Below are positions 11,570 through 23,100 of a stretch of DNA of 64,000 nucleotides, in pieces (positions within the stretch are counted from its first letter, which is position 1; each line of letters opens with the position of its first letter). The notes beneath the pieces are model-generated. The model was not told the DNA's origin and ran no database searches. It saw only the letters and a program-made list of their open reading frames with translations. Position numbers and translations under genes: made by a program. Source of the DNA: Pocillopora verrucosa (Eukaryota; Cnidaria; Anthozoa; Scleractinia; Pocilloporidae); NCBI RefSeq assembly GCF_036669915.1, contig NC_089314.1, positions 24,373,799 to 24,437,798 on the forward strand, in the 5' to 3' direction.

Positions 11570-13509
11570 ATGAATTCACCTGTTTTTCTGTGGGTTCCTG
11601 TTACTGCACTTCATATTTTTGGAATTTCTTGCAGCTTCGAACAACGCTACATGCAGGGTGCAATTAAAACAATTTTGGATCACAGGCTTAATGGCCACCA
11701 GATTAGGACTCTAAACGGTTCTACGTCATTGTCTTGCGCTCATTCGTGCTTGATGGAGACCAGATGCGTGTCCACGAACTTTGGAATTTCCTCAGCGGAG
11801 AATAAGCTCTTGTGTGAGTTAAATGACCACGGCGGTGATTCCTTAATTTCTGGCGATGAATTGATATACGCGGAAGGATTTACATATTCTGCCTACTCTC
11901 CAGTGTTTCAAAGTAGTATCAACGTTATGGTGGGTGACAAAGTTCTTCTTTTACATGTTTACTGTAATATCTTGAGATTTCAGTTTCTGTTGGTTAATTA
12001 ATTTTTAGATGATATTCGTCTCTTAAACTGTTTTTCCTGTGTGCCCCATTTCCATATCTCATTCCTCTCGAAATATTTTTCTGATTTTGTTCATTTCCAT
12101 ATCTCACTTATAAAAAACGAGAACCTTTTGCTGCCAAATGTCAATCATGACCATTACCAAATTTCTGAGGAGCTTTGAAATGTAATACTGAGCTATTGTA
12201 AGTAGATATAAGCTCCGAGTTAGTACATTGTTACAGATGCGACTCTATGTGAAGTCCAGTAGCTTTGTTTACCTTCATTTATTTTTCCGACGATTTTACC
12301 ATTGATTCAGGACGAATGCAACCAGATGGTCTGTCTCAATGAAGGCCTCTGCAATTACAACAACGACAAACAAAAATATCGGTGCAAATGCAAACTTCCG
12401 TGGTTTGGGGACATGTGCGAAAAGAAGATAGGTAGGTAACATTGTTATAAAGCCCAATGTATCGCGACATGAAAGTTTATTTCATTTGATACTATCAGAG
12501 TATTCACGGTGTGCGTGTACCGATATGCTCCATATGCTTAATGCTTTTTTATTTCATAGTCAAATAAATTAATGCATGTAAAAGGTGGAATGAAGTTTTC
12601 ATTTTTTGCACGTCTAAAGTGTATAGACAGAACTTTTCGTTTCCTATCTGAGCAAAGGTTTTCCTTGTTGTGTTGTTAGATATCGAATATCATTTCACTA
12701 CACTGGGTGCAACGGGTACGTCTGGGCCAGTAAATAACGCGCTGTACCAGGGTACATCACTGGAGGGGATTTTAGTGAAAGACGGTTTGCAATCATGGGA
12801 CATTCCTTTGTCGGCCACGTATTACCTCGAGTTATGCGGAGCTACAGGTGGGAATCACGAGGGATTTAATACCACCGGTGGTAAAGGAGCGAAACTAAAT
12901 GGGACGGTCCATCTTCAACAGGGAATACAGCTGACAATTTTAGTAGGGCAGCGAGGCAAACGGGGTGGAGGTGGCGGAGGAGGAACTTTTGTTGTTTTGG
13001 CAGGCAATGGCAGTCCATTGGCTGTGTCTGGCGGGGGTGGCGCAGCTGACTTGGTAGATGGTGATCCTGGACAGGCCGGGTTGAGTGGTAGCGTCAATCC
13101 TGGGGGAAAAGGAAAGGGAGGGAAGGTCTGCATGTCGGGGAATGATGCAGACTTACGTGGTGTTGGAGGTGGTGGAGGTCTTCTCACGGATGGGCGCTGC
13201 TATAGGGCGTCCAGTTGTAACAAACCATGTGACCAGAAAGATGGAGGCAAATCTTTTCAAACAGGAGGAAGGGGTGGATACAGCAAAATAAACAAGTGCA
13301 CAGGAGGATTCGGTGGCGGGGGAAATTGTGGAGGAGGGGGTGGATACTCTGGTGGTGGGGTGCAAGTCGATGGCAAGAGTAAGAACCTTGATCTTCATGC
13401 CGGAGGAGGCGGGTCTTTTATCCCGCCTGATGCTAACTGGACGGCGGTGTCTGGAGGATGTCCTTACGGCGACGGTTATGTTTTGTTTAAAATTGTAGCA
13501 ATCGATTGA
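11570..13509 (+). CDS. Gene C: secreted PAN / EGF / ALK-type glycine-rich protein, with a phase break
   Basis: Exons 11570-11929, 12311-12432 and 12680-13509. Exon 1: signal peptide MNSPVFLWVPVTALHIFGIS and a PAN/apple domain (LNGHQIRTL, CAHSCLMETRCVSTNFG, LLCELND). Exon 2: EGF (CNQMVCLNEGLC, then CKCKLPWFGDMC). Exon 3: ALK/LTK glycine-rich domain (FTTLGATGTSGP, LQSWDIPLS, ILVGQRGKRGGGGGGG, GGGYSGGGV, DGYVLFKI). Exon 2 ends in phase 2 at its GTAGGT donor, whereas the glycine-rich exon needs phase 1 (as in A and B); the three exons total 1,312 nt, one more than a multiple of 3. An A5 run sits right after the last EGF cysteine. Either a one-base indel (real or sequencing) or an unseen micro-exon explains this. 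C is more diverged than A and B and is transcribed away from B. Confidence 0.75.
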
Positions 13510-16500
13510 TTATATGATTTGGAAGAACATGGATTTTAACATTAGTGGATTTAGAGTGAAGTTGTTAAATGTAACTTACAGGCGATGGTCCATGAGAAGT
13601 CTAATACAAGTTTTCATTATTGCAAAAACTCTTCTAAAGAACTGAGATTTGAAAGTGAGTCCCGCATGTCTTCAATTAAGGCTTTGTGGCAACAGTGGAT
13701 ATTTCAGTGTCCTCTCGAGCACAGGGCATGCTTGCAAACGCATTTTTGGTACCTGTTTGCTTAGTGTAGGATTTCATTCACGTACAGCGAATTTAAGGGT
13801 GCCCCGCGGAAAATTATTCATGATTTCACTATTTCTCCCCCAAATTAAAATAGACAGAACGTGATGCAATGAGAGTGGGTAGCGTCATACAAGCGTATCA
13901 TGACGAAATGCGACATGACATTTTTCCTGATTTTTTTTCCTTTTAGATAGGTTAGCTCATTGATTAATTTGGACGATAAAACCTATGGAAGAAAATTTTT
14001 TTCTTTCCTGTCCTTCCTGACCCTGGTGGTTTGACTCCGTGATGAAAAGTTTCGTCTTAGCTGAGTGCACTGATGCATTCAGCGTTGAGCACAATTTCGC
14101 TGACTCATTAGAAGGATGCGTTTTCACATTTCGTAATCAAAACCGTCAAATTAATTGAACAAAAACAAGCAAACAGGTTGCCTCTCAAAAACAAGCTTTT
14201 TCCGACCTCACAATATCAGTAATGAGTTTTTTGAAGAGTCTCGGTCATTAACCGTCGAAAAGTATGAATTGTCAGTTAGTTTTGATGTTTGTTTGTACTC
14301 TTACTAAGTAGTAACAAAAGTAGCAAAAGCTCAAGTACTTTTTGTGTTCCATGTACACGAAACAGTCGAGCGCACTTTGGTTCTTGACTTCAAGCTTGGT
14401 TTCTGGCCTCGCATCATCAATCAGTGATAAAGTTAATTAAAAATGATTTATCGGTCGCTATGTTTTTTTTTTTACTCAAGCTGAATACATTATTCGGTCT
14501 TTTAAAAACTGAAGAACTTTAGAAACATATATCTATTGAAATGGAACACGTTGAAACAAAAACTACAACACTGAGCTGTTACACCATTAGATCTTTAAAA
14601 AAAAGTGCCGGTTGATTTGCATTTTAACCTTGTCAAAGTCAGTGAAGTGAAATTTCCTCTTAACACTTATTTTCACTGATGTAAATTGTGTGGGACTGGT
14701 TTTCGGAAAACATTAACTTTTTTTAGATAAATGCAACTTGGCTCAATCAGTTTGTGAAAATGAGGGTGAATTGATTGTAAGTAAAATGTATTTCGTGGCC
14801 GTAAAGAATCTCTAACGCCTACTCAGTGATTGCATCAATGACAAAACAAATCGACCGTAAAGGAGTTAGTTCTTGACCCCCATCTCCCGCACAAACACAG
14901 TGTTACTCGTGGGTTTCATCATGATATCACGCTGTAACTGAACAAAGAAAACTCTTTGCACTTCCTTGAATTCCTAAGGCTTTACGTTTTTCGTTAAGCT
15001 GTATATGTAAAATCGAGTTCGAATGAATATTTATCACAGCCTTATTTTATGTTGCGTAAGCTTTTGATTCTCTTCTTTTATAATCGAATTGAATATATCT
15101 GCTATATATGCATCGTAGTAGCATTCACTGAATACATTCAATTATTGATAAATTGCAAACAGTTTGATTTAGCGTTTTCTTTTTCGGCGTCATATCCAAA
15201 CACATCCTATCGTGCACGTGATTTAGAGCACAACTACCCGGCAAGGTCAGCTTTTCTGTTCTACGTAACAGGAAAATGCTCAGCATTGAAGTCAACTATT
15301 TCGTGTCTCTTGGCCGACACAATATGATAAGGCTGAGTACAATTTTGTCAGCATAACAGAAATTACAAGAAACAATTATGATCACGGGAATCTTGGAGCG
15401 ATTTTATGACTAGGCTTTCGGAGATAAACGACTTACAGTTTCAGGCCACTGGTCCATGGCTAATTAAAAAAAGAGACTGCCCATAAACGAGACTCAAGTG
15501 TGACGTTAGCGTTCTCTTGGACTTTAAGATTTTATTGCACAGTTAATTGTACAAAGATTAAAAGGGGCTTTACAGCGAATAATAAACATTACATTGATGA
15601 ACCCCTCGCGCGGATTTGAACTCGTGGCATGATCCATCAACTTCGTCAATAAGAAATAGCAGGGTGCCAGTAAACAGCAGACAAATAACAAGAACTTTTT
15701 TCTGTAAACTTCTATCTCTTGTTTAAAATAAGGTTTAAACTGTGCGTTGATTGATTTAGAATTGATAGATAATACAAGTTTCCGTGAGTTTTTATTGCGT
15801 GAGTTCAGCCGAACTAAAAACAATTGAGTGCGTTTATTTTTTTACGCACGTAATTACAAAGATGTAATTTACGCACATAATTACAAAGATGTTGCGCTTC
15901 GTTGATTCTTAGCAGAACTGTCACGATGTTGGCCAGTCTGTCTTTTTTAAAAAATAAAATTTCCATAGCTTTTTTCCATTTACTCGGCGAAGTAATGAAA
16001 CTTTGGCCATCAGATTTGATATGCATTAATATAGTATCTGGCTTTGCCTAATCGACCCAGCCTGAGGCATCACGACCAATGTTGATGCTAAATAACCAAT
16101 CAAAGATGCATGAAAAGATTCGAAAGAGAAGCGAAAAAATAAGCTGTAATTTAGCTCTATTAATAGTCAGTCTTTCCAGTTAGACATCTTTCTGAATAAT
16201 TGACAAACTAGAAGGTTCGGCCGGACATATAAACGGAGTCTTGCAAAATTGGAATAACTAAGTGAAAATACGTCTCGTAAAACTGCTCAATTGGAACATA
16301 CCGGTAACAACAGTTTCAAACTTCTAGGCTTGAGGCCATAACGGCTGCTTAAAATGCTGGACTATGTTTTGCCCAGTGGCCATCAATATACCAGCTTGGT
16401 TCGAAAACACAACATCCCTTTCAAATCCTTTAATATTTGCCGATCATTTTAAAGACAATGTTTTCTGCATAATAGGCGAAGGTAATGACATTCGCCTCTC

Positions 16501-17122
16501 GAAGGGAAAGGATCCTCAAAACAGTTTCAATTTAACTGTGCTTATTCCTACAAATACGAGTTGTGATGTTATTAATGTATTCATACTTTCTCGAAGGGAA
16601 AAATAGCGTGTGATCGACAAATTAAATAAAATTCCGCTTTTGACTTGATCCATGAGGTATTCGGTGAGGTGTGTTGACCCGAAAAATCAATTTGTTGTTT
16701 CTCCACAACCGCAGACGAAAACATAGTGCAAGAACGGTGTTTGTGAAGGACAATAATTTTAGATAATGTTTTCATCTACTTTATTTTCTTATACCAAAAC
16801 ATGGCCAAGTGATAAAAAAGGAAATAATGAGGATAATGTGCAGCTGGTGTTTGTTGACGTTGCTATGGTAATTGTGACGTGCTCGACAAAATTAAAGAAG
16901 CAAGTGAACCACATTTGCCCTTCACTTTTTATTCAAACGTGCGTGAGTGAAACACCCAATCTACCTGTATAAAGATCGCGGGAATTTTTTCCATAATTTT
17001 CACCATATTCACCGGAATTACTTTTGTTTATCTGGTGCCTTCTTCTCTTTAGTAACATTCCGAGTATAACTGGTTAAAAGTTGTTGCAAAAGACGCCCCC
17101 GCTGATAACGTTACACTAAACG
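13510..17122. other. Intergenic, 3.6 kb, no gene seen
   Basis: Between gene C and the mucin-like gene. AT-rich with short open frames only, none with a recognisable domain or good splice context. A 24-bp imperfect direct repeat lies at about 15840-15890. An ATTAAA at 13844-13849 could serve as the gene C polyadenylation signal. Confidence 0.5.
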
Positions 17123-20100
17123 ATGGCGAAGGTCGCATTCATATTGACCGTAATGATCTTTCAGGGCTGTCTATTTTGTCGAGGTAAGAGTTCACTTTTT
17201 TTCATCATTTGTTCACAATAGTGATTTTAACCTTAAATTCGTCGCACATAGAAAAAAAAACGATATAATGGGTGTGTGCGCGGTGGTATACGTAGAACGT
17301 ATCTTCAAGGCACATCTTTAAGATGTTTCTTATCCTTTCCTTTAAGTTGTGGAGAGACTTCGTGCCCACAACTACTTGTAACTTACTTGCACTTATAACC
17401 TGGTATATCTTTGAAGTTACTTGTACAGAGGGCTTGATTTGCATTCAGAAGCCATTGTGCTGTTCTATGAAAAGTTTGCAAGTTCTCCACAGCTTTGTTA
17501 GTAATGATGGTCATGATACTTCCAGGTCTTTTAATAATACTCCAGGTTAACGTTGATCGCATCGTTCGTTGCAAGTTACCTAAAACTAACCCTCTACAGA
17601 TTTCCCAAATTTTAAGCGCGGATAACTCGCTTTAAACCGCATTTAAAAAAGCTTGCTTTCGTATGATCGTTACTGCATCGCTATTGAATTTATAATTTTG
17701 ACCAGAGTAAGACTGTAGACTGACTATACAAATGCATGTCTCAGAAAAGCCGGTGTTTCTGCAAACAAAGAAGATTGAAAACACGGATACCCGCTCTCTT
17801 TTTTCCAAAATTACGTAATGCAGATATTTTCTGAGCATATTTATATTGAATATTCTGAGTTGACAAAAACATAACCAAGTAGTTTTTCTTGCTCACGCAG
17901 GAAGGAAATTTCCTGCTGGTTTCTCCTTGCTGAATTATAGGTAATTTTTCCCTAACAACGATGACAGAATAGGTGTTTATTTCAAGGTAACCAAGGAAAC
18001 AAAATACTTAAAATCGTGACCATTTTCGATGCACTTGTTGGTTATCAAATAGGTATTTCATTAAAAAAGAGGCCGTTTCAGAAAAATAGAGCAGTGATTA
18101 GCGAAAAAGGATATTCAGGATTTATTTTTAATAATCATCCGAGAATCGATCATTGACCGATATGTATCAATAACTTAGCCGGCGTGTGTCCAATATCGCC
18201 CTCTGAGTAACATCCCGCCCATTCACTTAACTGTTATTCTAACACAATTTCGCTTTCTTTTTAAATGGAGAATATGATAACAAAAAGTTGAGGACAAAGA
18301 GCGGAATGTTGAAGATCATTGCGTATGAAATGTATTCTAGCCGGCCGGTTTGATGAATTAAATCATTCTAGGTCACGTTATCCAACTTTAAAGGTCATCG
18401 CTGTCAAAGCCTCAGAAAAACGCGTGTACATTAGCTGAACCGCCAAACCTTACGAAGATTATTAATCCCCTTAGTCTTAGGAAAGACGTTGAAGGTCTCT
18501 GTTTCTTGATTTTACAGTCAAATGAGAGAGAAAAGAATACTTTCACTCAGCAAACGCAACAGTAACCAAAACCCAAATAAAAAATAGGAAAAGGAAATGG
18601 TAGGCTCTTCTTTGATAGGTATTGTTTTTGAATCTTTATTTCCCCTCAAGGTTAAAAAATAATAGCCAGTCAAAAGGATACGCCTTTTTTCGAAAAACGT
18701 CATTATTTAGAATCAAATAAACCCAGACCTATTTAGCAGCAAATGTTATCAAGCGAACAAAATCAAAAGCCTTAAAATAATTTCCGTTGTCTTGATATTT
18801 CAAACGTCCACGTAGACATAAATCTTGTTTGTAACAAAAGGAACAACTATAACAAAAAGATTTCGATAAATCCACAGTCAAACGCACTACAGTAGAGATC
18901 AATGCTTCCTTTCAACTGGAGCAGCAAAACCAGCAAACAAATGCAAAAGCGTTAGCAGAAGTGTATTTGTTATGAAGTTGCACCTGTCACAAGTGGGAAG
19001 GCCAATAATTACAATGCAAATTCATCCTCAATTGATAATGACGATACAAGATGACCCGTTCCCAGTCCCTCTTGATCCAACACAAACAACGACAGTGAAT
19101 AAGAACTTACTTACTGAGAGGATCACCCATGAATTTGACTTTTTAAAACCTTGTTTCTGTGGTCCTGTTCATCATTGTTATTGACAGAATGTTTCTCTGT
19201 CTCAAAAAGATCATAAATTTAGTAGGTTTTCCAAGACTTTCCACTTCTTCATTCACATTTGTGAGAAGTTGAAAGTGGACAGCTGTTAAATACAAGCCAC
19301 CCTGTTGATTGACGTGAATGTCACAGTTATTCGTTTTTTTTTTGCATGGCACAGTGATTTTCTTCACATGTATTCGTCATATATATTAGAATAGCAGTTA
19401 ATGTAACAATTAAGAAATAGTTAGTAACGTTTTTGTCTAATATTGTGTTGTTACAAAAAGTATTCATACTTATTTCACGGAGGGATGGAGGCTTTATTTC
19501 TTTGAGTACCCTTCTAAAAATTCCAGTTTTGCTCCACACTTTTCTTCAAAACCTCTGGTCTTAAAGACCCCTCTCCGAGAATTTTCAATGACCCACTACT
19601 GGTTGCGAAAGAAGATTTTCATGAACCAAACATTTTTTTGTTTTTTTAGAAGAGTTTTACAACAACTCTGCACGTTTCTGCTAACTATGGTTAATGTAAG
19701 TATGATTACAAAAAAGAAATGGAAACTAAATACTCCACTGATATTTCTCCGCGCTGAATAGACAAAAGTTAATATTGTTTAATTCCTGAATCATTAAAAC
19801 TTTATTTATGCAAATTTTTTGAAGGCAAGCAAGATAGTTCAGGATATTTGATGGTTTGCTTGACCTCCGAAGTTAGCCTCATGGCTGCCTAAGTTACCCG
19901 AAATCATCAGAAAAGCTCTTCTGCGCTTGTTCAGCTAATAATTAAATTTCAGCGTAACCCCATGCTACATACGAAAATTTTTCCCCGAGCCTTTGTCTAT
20001 GAACTATTTTTGCAATCAGACTTTGTTATCATCAAGGAGGGGAACAAATTTGTTATTAGTATTAGTAGAATAATCTCAAATACGCCTGTACTTCCATTAA

Positions 20101-23100
20101 CTTAAACAAATGCTAAATTTTCGAAAAAAAACCAAACAAAAGAGAAAAGAGACAAGTACCAAAGTCGTGTAATTTGTGTGGTGCTGTGCCAAGCCGAGTG
20201 AAAATTCGAATCCATCACAAGGTGCATTGACGCGCTGTTATTTATCCTAATTACCTTATTTTACTTTCCCTATTAGTTCAGCCGAAACGTCTATTAAATT
20301 CAACTCTTTACACAGTGGCGACTACAATATGCCTTTTAACTTATTATATGCTTCTGCCGTATCCGCAATTTCGATATTCTTAACTTCATAGCCTTCCTGA
20401 CGTTGATCGCTATACTTTAACTTCAGATTCTGCTACAACAACAACGATCGCACAGAGCCCAACCACAACGAGTGAAGGTAAATAAACAAAAATTAATATT
20501 GTTTACTTTCTGAATCATTAAAACTTTATTTATGCAAATTTTCTGAAGACAAGCAAGACAGCTTAGGATATTCGATGGTTTTTTTGACCTCCGAAGCTAA
20601 CCTCATGGCTGCCTAAGTTACCCGAAATCATCAGAAAAGCTCTTCTGCTCTTGTTCAGCTAATAATTAAATTTCAGCGTAACCCCATGCTACATACGAAA
20701 ATTTTCCCCGAGCCTTAGTCTTTGAACTATTTTTGCAATCAGACTTTTTTATCATCAAGGAGGGGAAAAATTTTTTATTAGTATTAGTAGAATAATCTCA
20801 AATACGCCTGCACTTCCATTAACTTAAACAAATGCTAAATTTTCGAAAAAAACCAAACAAAAGAGACAAGTATCAAAGTCGTGTAATTGTGTGGTGGTTG
20901 TGTCAAGCGGAGTGAAAATTCGGATCCATCACAAGGTGCATTGACGCGCTGTTATTTATCTTAAATACCTTAGTTTTACTTTCTCCATTAGTTCAGCCGA
21001 CAAATCTCTTAAACTTTTACTCAATACACATTGGCAACTACAATATGCCTTTTGACTTATTACATGTGTCTGCCGTGTCCGAAATTTCGACATTCTTAAC
21101 TTTATAGCCTTCATGACGTTGATCTCTATACTTTAACTTCAGATTCTGCTACAACAGCCTCGGTCACACCGAGCCCAGCCGTAACGAGTGGAGTTGGAGA
21201 AACCACCACTGCAGCAGTTACACCCACAGTTGCAGGAGAAACAACTACTAGTACAACTGGTGGAGGGGTAAGTGCCACCACAGAGAGTGGAGAAGTAGTT
21301 ACCACTTCAGCAGCTGGAGGAGGAGTAACTACCACTTCAGCAGCTGGAGGAGGAGGAGTAACTACCACTTCAGCAGCTGGAGGAGGAGGAGTAACTACCA
21401 CTTCAGTAGGAGGAGGAGTAACTACCACTTCAGTAGGAGGAGGAGTAACTACTTCGGCAGTATCCAGCGGCGATGTGACTAATACAGGAGTGGTCGTGGG
21501 AGTAGTAACTACAACTAGAAATGTAGCAGGAGAAGCTACAGCCACTACAGTAGCCGGAGGAGAGGCAACTACCTCGGCAGTGGTCGGAAGTGAAGTTACC
21601 AGTTCAGCAGTAACCGGAGGAGATGTAACTACCACTGGAGCAGCCGGAGGAGCAGTAACCAACACTGCAGCAATGAGTGTTATTGCAGCTACTACGACAG
21701 GAATTGGAGGAGGGGTAACAGCCTCAACAGTTGTAGGAGGTGGGGCAACAATCTCAGCAGTTGGAACAAGTGAGGCAGCAACCTCAGCAGTTGGAGGAGG
21801 AGAAACTACATCGGCAGTAGATGGAAGAGAAGTATCTCCGATAAGCACGCAAACAGCACCACCTACAACCAGTGTTTATGTGGACAAAAGACCAGGCGAG
21901 TGAAACAATCAGATTCTTGGGGAACCGTTGTGACTAAGGGTGGGAAATTGTAATTAAAAGTCGATCATCAAGGTTAAGTTGACGGCGTCACTTACCTAGG
22001 CGCCATGACGGATTTTTCAAAAGCTACCATCGGATTTTACAAACAGATTTTGGCGGTTTACTATTAGAATAATTATTTGGGGGAAATTAAGCTGTTTTTA
22101 AGATGCCTCGTTTCATCAGAATTGAGCTGACGCTCTGATTCCAATAATTTAATTACCCTTAACGTTAGAAGTCGTTGAAGGAAGATCAACTTAATTTATC
22201 CCAAATTATATCGAGAGCTGAATTTAATTTTATGCCCCAGAGTTTCGCGCCGGCAAAAACGAAGAATACGGTAGCTATTAATTTCCATCATTCCAGATCT
22301 GAAGAAATGTTACCCCAATCCTGCAAGAAAACACAATCTAAAAGAAACTGAGTCAACACAATGACGTTATCATGCTTACCAAACGAGTATGAATACTAAA
22401 GTGAGCCTTTCTTTTATTCAGGTGCATCAGTATCACTGAGCCTGAAAATCACAATTGATTGTTCTGGCGCCATCTCGGTCACTTTAAACGCGACCATAAT
22501 AACTGCTGTAAGTAGAGAGCTTGGTTACTTTTATAAGAAAGGATTTATCGTCATGTCGTGGCAGCTCTTATCCGAAACGACACTTAAATATGCCTCAATA
22601 TGCCTTTTTAATAGACAATAAGAAATAGCAGGTAAGTTAGTGTTAACAACTGAGTTGAAAACGTAAATTGGCCACCATAAAGGGTAAAAAAGCTACGGTG
22701 GCCAATTTACGCTTTCAAGTCAGTTTTTAACACTAAATTACCTCTATACTCTCCCACCGACGCAGTACGACAGTTTCTTTAGAAATTTACCCCCTTTATC
22801 AATAAGAAATATACATGAGTTCTCGATGAAGACACGTTTCTCGTGTCCCCTTGCGCGCGAGGTGTTTCTGTTCTGGTTATTCTGATTTGCCATAAAGATA
22901 AATCTTTTAAGATTTTATTGTCGCGAAATGTATGGGTGGTATACCTTTTCAATAGTCATTAAAAAGGTGTGGGATTTGTGGCTCAACCATGATAAACATG
23001 GCATAAGCTGATCGTCAATTGCCTGTATGAATCGCTGACTATGTATCTAAATGCGAACATTTCCCATAAAGCCGTTGGTTTCGTTACTTTTTAGGTGAGA

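Noticed and set aside
12915-13187. Pro-rich ORF on the - strand
   Set aside because: Antisense of the gene C glycine-rich exon.
15590-15660. Possible reversed tRNA B box (AGTTCAAATCC on the - strand)
   Set aside because: No A box at the right distance and no further SINE features.
16364-16606. 80-codon ORF on the + strand
   Set aside because: No domain, leader or splice context; typical chance frame in AT-rich DNA.
21126-21848. 240-codon Val/Thr/Pro-rich ORF on the - strand
   Set aside because: Antisense of the mucin-like repeat exon. The repeat has no stop in this frame, but there is no signal peptide, domain or splice support, while the + frame is in phase with seven other exons.
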